The notes under the pieces were generated by a model. It saw only the letters and a list, made by a program, of their open reading frames with translations, was not told where the DNA came from and did no database searches. The position numbers and the translations under genes were made by a program. A DNA stretch of 32,631 nt from an uncultured Eubacteriales bacterium (GTDB taxonomy: Bacteria > Bacillota > Clostridia > Christensenellales > CAG-138), in contig CACXNN010000002.1 in the NCBI GenBank assembly GCA_902768995.1, positions 1-32,631 on the forward strand, given 5' to 3'. Positions 1-7,255 of this stretch are shown here, piece by piece (position 1 is the first letter of the stretch; every line of letters starts with the position of its first letter).

Positions 1-75
1 ACCCCGGAGGCGTGCTTCGGATACATGTACGACTTCCCCGAGAACAAGGCCCAGTTGAGCCTGTTCGATCTATAA
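1..75 (+). CDS. C-terminal end of an unidentified protein (partial)
   Basis: Frame 1 is open from the first base to a TAA at 73-75 and encodes the last 24 residues of a protein that starts outside the window. It ends in QLSLFDL, which fits the bacterial beta-sliding-clamp binding consensus QL(S/D)LF. Such a motif at the extreme C-terminus is common in DNA repair or replication proteins, so that role is an inference. The family cannot be named from so short a piece. A hairpin terminator follows four bases after the stop, which supports this as a real gene end. Confidence 0.6.
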   Translation, partial: TPEACFGYMYDFPENKAQLSLFDL

Positions 76-78
76 AAC

Positions 79-116
79 AAGCGGCTCTCCGAACGGATCG
101 GAAAGCCGCTTTTACT
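79..116. terminator. Bidirectional intrinsic terminator between convergent genes
   Basis: AAGCGGCT (79-86) pairs with AGCCGCTT (104-111), with an inner TCCG/CGGA stem, followed by a T-rich run on the plus strand. On the minus strand the stem follows the adeC stop closely and has a T-rich tail, so it probably serves both genes. Confidence 0.8.
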
Positions 117-127
117 TTGCTTTTGGG

Positions 128-1927
128 TTACTCTACGAACAGGTCCACGAACTGGAAGGTCCGGCAGTCCACCAGGCCCCGGTTGGTGAGGCGCAGCTCC
201 GGCAGGCAGGCCAGGGGGATGAGAGCCATGGTCATATAGGGGGAGTTGATGACGCAGCCCATCTGCTGCCAGGCGTCGCTGAGCTTGCCGACCAGGTCCG
301 CCATCTCCTCCACGGGCAGGTCGTTCATAAGGCCCGCGATGGGCAGGGGCACCAGAGCCAGCACCTTGCCGTCCGCCACGGCACAGAGGCCGCCGCCGCA
401 TTCGATCAGGGTGTTGGCGGCGAGAGCCATATCCTCGTCGTTGGTACCGGCCACCAGCAGGTTGTGGGCGTCGTGGGCCACGGTCTGGGCCATGGCGCCC
501 TTCTTGAAGCCGAAACCTTTCAGGAAGCCAACGCCCTTGGTGCCGGTCTCGTGATGGCGCTCGAAGACGGCCATCTTCAGCAGGTCTTGCCCGGGATCGG
601 CCTCCAGATACCCATCCTTGGCCTTCAGCTCCATGATGCGCTCGTAGTTGCCCACCCGGTTGGGGATGATCTCGATGACCCGGGTCTTGACCACGTCCTT
701 GTCCTTGGGCGCGGCGATCTTGAAGCTGGCAGCGGTGATGGGATGGCCCACGTGCATGGTGTCGTAGATATGGGCAGGGAAGTTGGGCTTGCCGATCTCC
801 ACGGTCATCTTCCCGTTCTCCGCCACCACGTCGCCGTCGATGATGGTGCGGGTGATGCGGATATCGTTGAGATCGTCGAAGAACACGATGTCGGCGCACT
901 TGCCCGGGGCGATGCTGCCCATCTCGTGGTCCATCCTGAAGCAGGTGGCCGGATTGATGGTCACGTACTGGATGGCCTTGATGGGGTCCAGCCCTTCCTT
1001 GATGGCGCAGCGGACGATATGGTCCAGATGCCCGTCCTGGATCAGGGTATCGGGATGGGTGTCGTCGGAGATCAGGCAAGCGAAGCGGTCGTCGATATGG
1101 TTGTCCAGCACCGCCTTGATGATGACGGGCATGTCGTGCCAGGCGCTGCCGTAGCGCATGAGGGCGTACATGCCGTGGCGCATCTTCTCCAGCACGTCCT
1201 CCGCCCGGGTGGATTCGTGGCAGCAGCGGACGCCGGAGGCGATATAGGCGTTGAGACCCATGCCCGTGTCGGGCACGGAGTAGTGGCCGGTGATGACCTG
1301 ATCCGCCTTCAAGGTCTCCGCCAGCTCCCCGTGGATGTTGGGTTCCGCCCAGAGCACGTTGGGGAAGCTCATCATCTCCCCAAGACCCATGATGCCGTCC
1401 CAGGTCATCATCTCCCGGACCTCCTCGGGGCCGATGTGGGAGCCCGTGTCCTCGAAGCCCGCCACGGCGGGCACGCAGGAGGGAACATTGGACATGGCCT
1501 TGAGGGGGGCGCGCTTGGCGTCGTCGATCATGGCCTTCACGCCCTCGGGGCCGCAGACGTTGCAAATCTCGTGGGGGTCCATGAAGATGCCGGTGGTCCC
1601 GTGGGGCACCACCGCCCGGGCGTATTCGCCCACGCTGATCATGGAGGATTCCACATGGATATGGGCGTCCATGAAGCCCGGCGCGATGTATTGGCCGGCA
1701 GCGTCGATGACCTTGGTGTTCTCGCCGATGCAATGGGCGGCGTCGCCCACGAGGGCGATCCGGCCCTGGGCAATGGCTACGTCGATCCCTTCCTGGATCT
1801 CGGCGGTGCAGACGTTCACCAGCTTGGCATTGCGGATGACCAGCTCCGCCTTCTCCACGCCCATAGCCACTCGGGCCATGGTCTGGGTCACTTCGTATAG
1901 GGGCTTCTTGCAGAATTTGTTCAGCAT
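128..1927 (-). CDS. adeC: Adenine deaminase
   Basis: Predicted 599-residue metal-dependent amidohydrolase that deaminates adenine to hypoxanthine in purine salvage in the cytoplasm. The N-terminal part has the family metal-binding segment APGFMDAHIHVESSM, followed by MDPHEICNVCG and GLGEMMSFPNVL. SDDTHPD lies in the middle, and the C-terminal half contains the GGGLCAVADGKVLALVPLPIAGL region typical of AdeC. Length matches the family. The start at 1927 is chosen because AGGAGGTGAAC lies just upstream. The frame stays open for 19 more codons, but these run through the promoter -10 region. The gene is single, divergent from the winged-helix gene and followed by a terminator. Confidence 0.95.
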   Translation of the reverse strand: MLNKFCKKPLYEVTQTMARVAMGVEKAELVIRNAKLVNVCTAEIQEGIDVAIAQGRIALVGDAAHCIGENTKVIDAAGQYIAPGFMDAHIHVESSMISVGEYARAVVPHGTTGIFMDPHEICNVCGPEGVKAMIDDAKRAPLKAMSNVPSCVPAVAGFEDTGSHIGPEEVREMMTWDGIMGLGEMMSFPNVLWAEPNIHGELAETLKADQVITGHYSVPDTGMGLNAYIASGVRCCHESTRAEDVLEKMRHGMYALMRYGSAWHDMPVIIKAVLDNHIDDRFACLISDDTHPDTLIQDGHLDHIVRCAIKEGLDPIKAIQYVTINPATCFRMDHEMGSIAPGKCADIVFFDDLNDIRITRTIIDGDVVAENGKMTVEIGKPNFPAHIYDTMHVGHPITAASFKIAAPKDKDVVKTRVIEIIPNRVGNYERIMELKAKDGYLEADPGQDLLKMAVFERHHETGTKGVGFLKGFGFKKGAMAQTVAHDAHNLLVAGTNDEDMALAANTLIECGGGLCAVADGKVLALVPLPIAGLMNDLPVEEMADLVGKLSDAWQQMGCVINSPYMTMALIPLACLPELRLTNRGLVDCRTFQFVDLFVE

Positions 1928-1954
1928 CCCGTTCACCTCCTGTTTATTAAATAA

Positions 1955-1983
1955 AGTATACCATACTCCCGCCTGTTTGTACA
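1955..1983 (-). promoter_or_regulatory. Promoter of adeC
   Basis: Minus strand: TGTACA (1983-1978), 17-bp spacer, then an extended -10 TGGTATACT with TATACT at 1960-1955. The predicted transcript starts about 20 bases before the adeC ATG. Confidence 0.65.
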
Positions 1984-2011
1984 CCCGTCAGGTTTTGTTT
2001 GCCCTGACGGG
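1984..2011. promoter_or_regulatory. Perfect 9-bp inverted repeat between divergent promoters (candidate operator)
   Basis: CCCGTCAGG (1984-1992) and CCTGACGGG (2003-2011) are perfect inverted copies separated by 10 bases. The palindrome abuts the adeC -35 box and covers the -35 box of the opposite promoter, a position suited to a regulator of both genes. It is not followed by a T run in either direction, so a terminator is unlikely. No regulator gene is adjacent, so the binding protein is unknown. Confidence 0.5.
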
Positions 2012-2027
2012 ATAGATATGGTAGAAT
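1999..2027 (+). promoter_or_regulatory. Promoter of the winged-helix gene
   Basis: TTGCCC (1999-2004), 17-bp spacer, TAGAAT (2022-2027), with a TGG extension before the -10. It overlaps an in-frame ATG at 2018, which therefore cannot be the translation start of this transcript. Confidence 0.6.
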
Positions 2028-2056
2028 ACAAAAAACGAAACGGGAACCATATTTGC

Positions 2057-3088
2057 ATGACAGGCAAAGAGATGCTTCTATATAATTCCCTCAAGGGGCT
2101 ATATCTGCTGGACAAAGCGGATACGCACAGAGTGGTGTCCGACCTGATGGGCCTGCAGGCCCAGTTCGCCAACTATCCCAAAGCGTCTCTGAAGATTCGG
2201 GCCTCGGATTACCGGGAGGCCGACCCCTTCGCGGGACTCGTGAAGATATGGTCCCATCGGGGCACCATGCACCTGGTGCCTGAGGACGAGCTGGGGCTCC
2301 ACCTGTCGGCTTATGATAACGCCGGGCCCTTCGTCCATGGGTATTGGGGTATCTCTCAGACGGACGCCGAGTATTGGGCTCCCTTTCTCGAAGAGGAGAT
2401 AGGGAAAGGCAACAACAGCCGAGACGGGCTCAAAGCCGCCTGCGCCGATAAGGGCATGGGGGAGGAGCTGCTCCATCAGGTGTTCTACGGCTGGGGTGGG
2501 CTCATCCGGGAGATGATCTGTCGGGGCCGGATCGTATGCGGCACGGGAACGCAGAAGGCCTATTTTCTGCCGAAGTCCGTTCAGTGGATGGATCGGGACC
2601 AGGCCCGGCGGGTATTCCTCAGGCGGTACTTCCTGCACTACGGCCCGGCCACCCTGTCCGACTGCCGCTATTTCTTCGGCAATTGGAAGAAGGCGGATAT
2701 GGACCCGCTGCTGCAAGAGCTACTGCCGGAGCTATGTTGCACCGTGATCGACGGCAAGAAATATTACAGTCTCTACGATCCCATTAAAGACGGGGCCATT
2801 CCGGCGTGCGTCCTGGTACCCGGCTTCGATCAACTGGTCCTGGGGTACAAGGATCGGGAACGCATGATCGACGGGCGGTTTTTACGGGAGCTGACCAATA
2901 TCTCCGGCATCATCTCTCCATCCATCCTGATCCGGGGCCGCATCCAGGCCCGGTGGAAGCTGGACGGTCAAAAGGTCATCGTCACCTCCTTCGACAAGCG
3001 GCTGAAGAAGGACGAAGCCGCCATACGCCGGAAGGTGAAAGAGGTATTCGCAAAGCAGGTCCAACAGGTCCTTTTCACGGAAGCATAG
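2057..3088 (+). CDS. Winged-helix DNA-binding protein, AlkZ/YcaQ-like (HTH_42 family)
   Basis: Predicted 343 residues, in the size range of the HTH_42 family that includes the DNA glycosylases AlkZ, YcaQ and AlkX. The N-terminal segment SDLMGLQAQF carries the Q-x-Q motif (Q34 and Q36) that forms the catalytic site in AlkZ. The HRGTMHLV segment, DQARRVFLRRYFLHYGPAT and the C-terminal winged-helix residues also match the family. The start at 2057 is preferred over the ATG at 2018, because the -10 box of the only good promoter lies at 2022-2027. GGGAA at 2042-2046 could serve as a weak ribosome binding site. Removal of damaged bases from DNA is an inference; the in vivo substrate is unknown. The GNAT gene follows after 9 bases, probably in one operon. 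Confidence 0.8.
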   Translation: MTGKEMLLYNSLKGLYLLDKADTHRVVSDLMGLQAQFANYPKASLKIRASDYREADPFAGLVKIWSHRGTMHLVPEDELGLHLSAYDNAGPFVHGYWGISQTDAEYWAPFLEEEIGKGNNSRDGLKAACADKGMGEELLHQVFYGWGGLIREMICRGRIVCGTGTQKAYFLPKSVQWMDRDQARRVFLRRYFLHYGPATLSDCRYFFGNWKKADMDPLLQELLPELCCTVIDGKKYYSLYDPIKDGAIPACVLVPGFDQLVLGYKDRERMIDGRFLRELTNISGIISPSILIRGRIQARWKLDGQKVIVTSFDKRLKKDEAAIRRKVKEVFAKQVQQVLFTEA

Positions 3089-3097
3089 GAGGGGAGG

Positions 3098-3580
3098 ATG
3101 TCTACGGGGAAGCTGACGCTGTACACGCCCACGCTGGACGATCTGTGGTTCCGGCAGCGGATGCTGGAGGACGAGGAGACCATGTCTTATAACCGGGCTT
3201 GGGGCGGCACCATCCCATGGCCACGGGAACGGTGGGCCTCCTGGTATGAGCATTGGATCGTCCATCCCGAGGGGAAGCGATTCTATCGGTATCTCAAGGA
3301 CGAGGATACGGGGAACTTCGTAGGCGAGATCGCTTATCACTTGGATGAGCAGGGCATGTGCCAGGCGGACGTGATCGTCTTCGCCCCGTGCCGGGGTCAG
3401 GGATATGGGCGAGAGAGCCTGCGACTCCTGTGTGAAGCGGCTCGGGAACACGGCGTGGACGTTCTGTATGACGATATGGCGGCGGACAATCCGGCCATTG
3501 GCCTGTTCCTTAGCGAGGGATTCCAGCTGGTGGAGGAACGGCCGTTGACCCGACTGCTGAAAAAAGACTTGACTAGGTAG
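3098..3580 (+). CDS. GNAT-family N-acetyltransferase
   Basis: Predicted 160-residue acyltransferase that would move an acetyl group from acetyl-CoA to an amine. Strand 4 and the CoA-binding loop are visible as ADVIVFAPCRGQGYGRESL (the Q/R-x-x-G-x-G/A motif, near residue 105). It is followed by the usual neighbour-residue segment DDMAADNPAIGLFLSEGF, where the N-P-A-I-x-L-F-x-x-x-G-F pattern is typical. GAGGGGAGG lies directly upstream of the ATG, and the gene begins 9 bases after the winged-helix gene. Substrate unknown. Confidence 0.85.
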   Translation: MSTGKLTLYTPTLDDLWFRQRMLEDEETMSYNRAWGGTIPWPRERWASWYEHWIVHPEGKRFYRYLKDEDTGNFVGEIAYHLDEQGMCQADVIVFAPCRGQGYGRESLRLLCEAAREHGVDVLYDDMAADNPAIGLFLSEGFQLVEERPLTRLLKKDLTR

Positions 3581-3591
3581 GCAGCACACTC

Positions 3592-3620
3592 TTCAAAACG
3601 TGATCAAATTGGTGTACAAT
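3592..3620 (+). promoter_or_regulatory. Promoter of the five-gene operon
   Basis: TTCAAA (3592-3597), 17-bp spacer, TACAAT (3615-3620), 24 bases before the aldo/keto reductase ATG. The -10 matches well; the -35 is moderate. Confidence 0.55.
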
Positions 3621-3643
3621 AGAAAAAAGACAGGAGACAGGAT

Positions 3644-4684
3644 ATGAAAAACATCACCCTGGGAACCACCGGGATCGTGGTCCCGCAGAATGGATTCGGC
3701 GCGCTGCCCATCCAGCGCATCTCGAAGGAAAAGGCGGTAAAGCTCCTGCGGCGGGCCTATGAGGGCGGCATGCGCTATTTCGATACCGCCAGAGCTTATA
3801 CGGACAGCGAGGAGAAGCTGGGCGCTGCCTTCGGCGACGGATGGCTGAAGCGGGAGGAAGTGTACATCGCCACCAAGACCCACGCTAACACCACCGAGGG
3901 TTTCTGGAAGGATCTGGAGACCTCTCTGAAGCTTTTGAAGACGGACTATATCGATGTCTATCAGTTCCACAACCTGTCCCAATGCTATCGTCCGGGAGAC
4001 GGTACGGGCATGTACGAGGCCATGCTGGAAGCGAAAGCCCAGGGAAAGATCCGACATATCGGCGCTTCGGCTCATAAGATCGGCGTGGCAAGGGAAGTGG
4101 TGGAAAGCGGCCTCTACGAGACGCTGCAGTACCCCATGAGCTACTTGGCCGAGGACAAGGAGCTGGAGCTGCTGGCCGCCTGTCAGCAGCACAACATGGG
4201 CTTCGTGTGCATGAAAGGCCTGGCTGGCGGCCTCATCACCAACGCCAAGGCGGCCATGGCCTTCGTGAGCCAATTCGACGGGCTGATCCCCATCTGGGGC
4301 ATCCAGCGGGAGAGGGAGCTGGACGACTGGCTGTCCTTCATGGACGAGACGCCCATTATGGACGACGAGCTGCGGGCCTATATCGCCAACGAGCGGCAGG
4401 AGCTCATGGGCTCCTTCTGCCGGGGCTGCGGCTACTGCCTGCCCTGCACGGTGGGCATCAAGATCAGCGACTGCAACCGCATGTCGCTGATGATCCGCCG
4501 TGCTCCCAGCGCCGGCTGGCTCAGCGAAAAGTGGCAGGTGGAGATGGAAAAGATCGACGAGTGTGTGGACTGCCGCCAGTGCGTCAGCAAGTGCCCCTAC
4601 GAGCTGGATATCCCGAACCTGCTGCGGAAGAACCTGGAGGACTATCGGAACGTCCTGGCGGGGAAGACCAAAGTGACGGAGTGA
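3644..4684 (+). CDS. Aldo/keto reductase with C-terminal 4Fe-4S domain
   Basis: Predicted 346 residues. The N-terminal 250 residues form an aldo/keto reductase barrel: YFDTARAYTDSE carries the catalytic Asp and Tyr, IATKTHA the Lys, and VYQFHNL the His position. The C-terminal 90 residues hold two cysteine groups. One is C259, C262, C265, C268 (CRGCGYCLPC). The other is C307, C310, C313, C317 (CVDCRQCVSKCP), a standard ferredoxin pattern followed by Pro. This form occurs in anaerobes and presumably couples a carbonyl/alcohol reaction to a low-potential carrier; substrate unknown. GACAGGAGACAGG is the ribosome binding site. It is the first gene of an operon running to 6581. A related protein is encoded at 11972-13096. 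Confidence 0.9.
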   Translation: MKNITLGTTGIVVPQNGFGALPIQRISKEKAVKLLRRAYEGGMRYFDTARAYTDSEEKLGAAFGDGWLKREEVYIATKTHANTTEGFWKDLETSLKLLKTDYIDVYQFHNLSQCYRPGDGTGMYEAMLEAKAQGKIRHIGASAHKIGVAREVVESGLYETLQYPMSYLAEDKELELLAACQQHNMGFVCMKGLAGGLITNAKAAMAFVSQFDGLIPIWGIQRERELDDWLSFMDETPIMDDELRAYIANERQELMGSFCRGCGYCLPCTVGIKISDCNRMSLMIRRAPSAGWLSEKWQVEMEKIDECVDCRQCVSKCPYELDIPNLLRKNLEDYRNVLAGKTKVTE

Positions 4685-4698
4685 GGGAGGAGCAGGCC

Positions 4699-5010
4699 AT
4701 GGAACAGATCGAACGTATCATGAAGATGGAGCAATGCCTGGACGCTTCGGAAAAGGCCATTCGTGAGCTGTCGGAGGCTTTGTCCGCCTTCGAGGAGGTC
4801 CAGGCCCAATATCGCCAGCTCAGCGGATACTACGGTAGCGACCAATGGATAGAGGACTACGAGGACGACGAAGCAGGGAAGCTCCCCAAAGACCTGAAAC
4901 GGGGCGTACTGTCGGAGGATGCCGTCTACGATCTGATCACGGAGAACCGGGAGCTGCTGGTTCGGATGCTGCGGCTGGTCACGGCCGCGTTGGAAACGGA
5001 CACATTGTAA
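4699..5010 (+). CDS. DUF4298 family protein
   Basis: Predicted 103-residue, mostly helical acidic protein. The segment YYGSDQWIEDYEDDEAGKL and then LKRGVLSEDAVYDLI matches the conserved core of DUF4298, whose function is unknown. The frame is open far upstream inside the reductase gene, but the ATG at 4699 follows GGGAGGAGCAGG and lies 14 bases after the reductase stop, so it is taken as the start. The N-terminal 45 residues are likely a coiled coil. Second gene of the operon. Confidence 0.8.
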   Translation: MEQIERIMKMEQCLDASEKAIRELSEALSAFEEVQAQYRQLSGYYGSDQWIEDYEDDEAGKLPKDLKRGVLSEDAVYDLITENRELLVRMLRLVTAALETDTL

Positions 5011-5025
5011 AGAGAGGATAAAAAG

Positions 5026-5277
5026 ATGCTGGAATACAAGTACGACACCCAACTGCTGATTGAAGGGACCGATCTGGACGAGGACAAAATCAGCGACTAT
5101 TTCACCGAGAACTTCAAGGGCGACTGCCTCCTGTGCGTGGGGGACGAGACCCTGATCAAGATCCATTTCCACACCAACGAGCCCTGGCTGGTACTGCAAT
5201 ACTGCGCCACCCTGGGGGAGATCTTCGACATCGTGGTGGAGGATATGGACCGACAGGCCCGGGGGCTCCAGGGCTGA
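5026..5277 (+). CDS. Free-standing FakA/YloV-like domain protein
   Basis: Predicted 83 residues. The central segment GDCLLCVGDETLIKIHFHT followed by NEPWLVLQYCATLGEIFDIVVEDM closely resembles the conserved block in the C-terminal half of FakA/YloV fatty acid kinases (GDSL-VVGDD-IKVHVHTN-P--VL-YAL-YGEL--I-I-NM). The DhaL kinase domain and the rest of FakA are absent, so it cannot phosphorylate by itself. A role as a binding or adaptor module is inference. AGAGAGGAT precedes the ATG. Its TGA overlaps the ATG of the glycosylase gene by one base, which suggests coupled translation. Confidence 0.7.
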   Translation: MLEYKYDTQLLIEGTDLDEDKISDYFTENFKGDCLLCVGDETLIKIHFHTNEPWLVLQYCATLGEIFDIVVEDMDRQARGLQG

Positions 5278-5774
5278 TGACGTACCTGCCCGCCGATTTC
5301 TTTTTGAAGGACGCTTTGACGGTGGCGCCTCGTCTCCTGGGCTGCCGCCTGGCGGTGGACGGCCGGGAGCTGATCATCACCGTGACGGAGGCCTACCGGG
5401 GCGAATCGGACACGGCCTGTCACGCCCATCATGGGCGGACGAAGCGGACAGAGATGCTGTACCGCCGGGGTGGGTATATATACGTCTATCTATGCTACGG
5501 GATCCATAGCCTTCTGAACATCATCACCGGGCCAGAGGACGAGCCCCAGGGCGTGCTGATCCGCAGCTGCCAGGGGGCCGAGGGTCCGGGGAAGCTCACC
5601 AAGGCCCTGGGGATCGACCTATCCTACAATGGCCTCGATATCCTGACCACGAATAGAATAAACTTGTGGAAAGGGCCGGAGTGCGTCTTTGACACCGCGC
5701 CGCGGGTGGGCATCGGCTATGCCTCGAAGGAGGATCAACTTCGTCCCTGGCGCTTCATTATGAAAGGAAACTGA
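5277..5774 (+). CDS. 3-methyladenine DNA glycosylase (AAG/MPG family)
   Basis: Predicted 165-residue base-excision repair enzyme that removes alkylated purines from DNA. The segment VTEAYRGESDTACHAHHGR carries the catalytic Glu, followed by RTEMLYRRGGYIYVYLCYGI and the active-site GPGKLTKALGI. PRVGIGYA near the end is also a family motif. It is somewhat shorter than the usual 180-200 residues but all core motifs are present. The ATG at 5277 shares its A with the previous stop (TGATG). A longer frame upstream lies inside the neighbour and is not used. Together with the AlkZ-like gene at 2057 it gives the window two candidate alkyl-base glycosylases. Confidence 0.9.
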   Translation: MTYLPADFFLKDALTVAPRLLGCRLAVDGRELIITVTEAYRGESDTACHAHHGRTKRTEMLYRRGGYIYVYLCYGIHSLLNIITGPEDEPQGVLIRSCQGAEGPGKLTKALGIDLSYNGLDILTTNRINLWKGPECVFDTAPRVGIGYASKEDQLRPWRFIMKGN

Positions 5775-6581
5775 TTGCTGTACGTTCTTTGCTTCATTCT
5801 CATTGCGGGTGTGGGCCTGTTGCTCTACGGCTGGTGGGACACCAACCGTTTCGACGTGCGCAGAACTAAGATCGAGTTGGATCGGCTGCCCAAAGCTTTC
5901 GACGGGTTCACCATATTACAAGTGTCGGACCTCCACAACCGTGGCTATGGGAAGGACGGGCGGGAGCTCCTGCGGGCCATCGAAACGCTGGATTTCGATA
6001 TGGCGGCGCTTACCGGGGACCTGTTGGACCGGCATCTTCCCAAGCGACGGAAGAACGTCTACGCCCTGCTCGAAGTGTTGAAAGATAGAGCACCCGTCTA
6101 TTTCGTGGAGGGCAATCACGAAGCGGAGATCGGCCATTGGGACAGCATTAAGATAGAGCTGACGGACCGGGGCGTCCGCGTGCTGGATAACGAAGTAGTG
6201 ACCCTGGTACGGGAGGATGAACAGCTGGTCCTGCGCGGTATACGGGAGGAAGCTTCGCCGGAGGAGTTCGAAGGGCTGATCCAGAAGGACAGATGCGCCA
6301 TTCTTTTGGCCCACCACCCGGAACGGATCGAGGAATACGCCAAAACCGGCGTGGACCTGGTCCTGTCCGGCCACGCTCACGGCGGCCAGGTCCGCATCTT
6401 CGGCCAGGGGTTGTACAGCCCCGATCAAGGCATCCTGCCACGGTACACGTCAGGGGTATATGCGCGTGGCCGCACCAGACTCTATGTCTCCCGAGGCGCG
6501 GGCACCCACAGCTTCCTGCCGCCTCGCATCTTCAACCGCCCCGAGATCGATATAATAACGTTAAAAACGCCTTCCCGCTGA
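5775..6581 (+). CDS. Membrane-anchored metallophosphoesterase
   Basis: Predicted 268 residues with one N-terminal membrane segment (about residues 2-20) and then a calcineurin-like phosphoesterase domain. Metal-binding motifs appear in order: QVSDLHNR (D-x-H), TGDLLD (G-D), EGNHE (G-N-H-E), LAHHPE, and SGHAHGGQ (G-H-x-H). The family includes YkuE/YaeI-type enzymes acting on membrane lipids such as UDP-diacylglucosamine; the substrate here is unknown. The start is a TTG directly after the glycosylase TGA, with AAAGGAAA 8-11 bases upstream; no in-frame ATG would keep the membrane segment. Its stop codon lies within the terminator loop. Confidence 0.88.
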   Translation: MLYVLCFILIAGVGLLLYGWWDTNRFDVRRTKIELDRLPKAFDGFTILQVSDLHNRGYGKDGRELLRAIETLDFDMAALTGDLLDRHLPKRRKNVYALLEVLKDRAPVYFVEGNHEAEIGHWDSIKIELTDRGVRVLDNEVVTLVREDEQLVLRGIREEASPEEFEGLIQKDRCAILLAHHPERIEEYAKTGVDLVLSGHAHGGQVRIFGQGLYSPDQGILPRYTSGVYARGRTRLYVSRGAGTHSFLPPRIFNRPEIDIITLKTPSR

Positions 6582-6600
6582 ACGGAAAGGCGCTTTTATT
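6568..6600. terminator. Bidirectional intrinsic terminator overlapping a stop codon
   Basis: CGCCTT-CCG (6568-6577, one mismatch) pairs with CGG-AAGGCG (6583-6592), followed by TTTTATT. The loop contains the metallophosphoesterase TGA. On the minus strand the same stem follows deoC and is followed by a run of T. Convergent genes thus share one hairpin. Confidence 0.8.
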
Positions 6601-6610
6601 ACTGTAAATC

Positions 6611-7255
6611 TTATCCCTCAATGATCTTCTTGGAGGAGCTGGCGCCGATGCGGCTGGCACCGGCGGCGATCATGGCTTCGGCCGCCTCCTTGGAACGGAT
6701 GCCGCCGGAGGCCTTCACGCCCAGCTCGTCGCCTACCACGCCCCGCATGAGGGCCACGTCCTCCACGGTGGCGCCGCCGGTGGAGAAGCCGGTGGATGTC
6801 TTCACGAAGTCGGCCCCGGCGTTCTTGGCGCAGAGGCAGGCATTCACCTTCTGCTCGTCGTTCAAGAGGCAGGTCTCGATGATGACCTTTAACAGAGCCT
6901 TGCCCCGGATGGCGTCGGCCACGGTCCTGATATCCTTTTCCACATACTCCCAGTCGCCTTCCCGGGCCGCGCCGACGGAGATAACCATGTCGATCTCCTG
7001 GGCCCCGTTCTCCACGCAGAGCTTCGCCTCCGCGGCTTTGATGGCGGAGGGGGTAGCCCCCAGCGGGAAGCCCACCACGCAGCAGGTCTTGATATCCGTG
7101 CCCTCCAGCTCCTTAGCCACGAAGGAAGCGAAGATGGGGTTCACGCAGACGCTGGCGGTGTTGTAAGCCTTGGCTTCCTCGCAGACACGGCGGATATCCT
7201 CATGGGTGGATTCCGGCTTCAGTAGGGTATGGTCGATGTACTTGTTCAGCTCCAT
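6611..7255 (-). CDS. deoC: Deoxyribose-phosphate aldolase
   Basis: Predicted 214-residue class I aldolase that splits 2-deoxyribose-5-phosphate into glyceraldehyde-3-phosphate and acetaldehyde in nucleoside catabolism. IDHTLLKP at the N-terminus, LKVIIETCLL in the middle and ADFVKTSTGFSTGGAT with the Schiff-base Lys are all diagnostic, as is VKASGGIRS near the end with the second active-site Lys. The start at 7255 overlaps the preceding stop by one base (TAATG), with AAGGAGAT inside the end of the upstream gene. Translation is probably coupled to the nadD-yqeK-rsfS frame. Confidence 0.96.
   Translation of the reverse strand: MELNKYIDHTLLKPESTHEDIRRVCEEAKAYNTASVCVNPIFASFVAKELEGTDIKTCCVVGFPLGATPSAIKAAEAKLCVENGAQEIDMVISVGAAREGDWEYVEKDIRTVADAIRGKALLKVIIETCLLNDEQKVNACLCAKNAGADFVKTSTGFSTGGATVEDVALMRGVVGDELGVKASGGIRSKEAAEAMIAAGASRIGASSSKKIIEG

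Noticed and set aside
464..1900. 478-codon plus-strand frame opposite adeC
   Set aside because: Antisense shadow of adeC with low-complexity His/Gly/Val content and no recognisable domain.
1928..2017. Purine riboswitch ahead of adeC
   Set aside because: The predicted leader is only about 20 bases and no riboswitch core is visible; the palindrome lies upstream of the promoter, not in the transcript.
2018..2056. ATG at 2018 as start of the winged-helix protein
   Set aside because: The -10 box of its promoter lies at 2022-2027, so this ATG would be outside the transcript; the family N-terminus fits a start at 2057.
4207..4698. Upstream extension of the DUF4298 frame
   Set aside because: It overlaps the aldo/keto reductase in another frame; a good ribosome site and ATG at 4699 define the gene.
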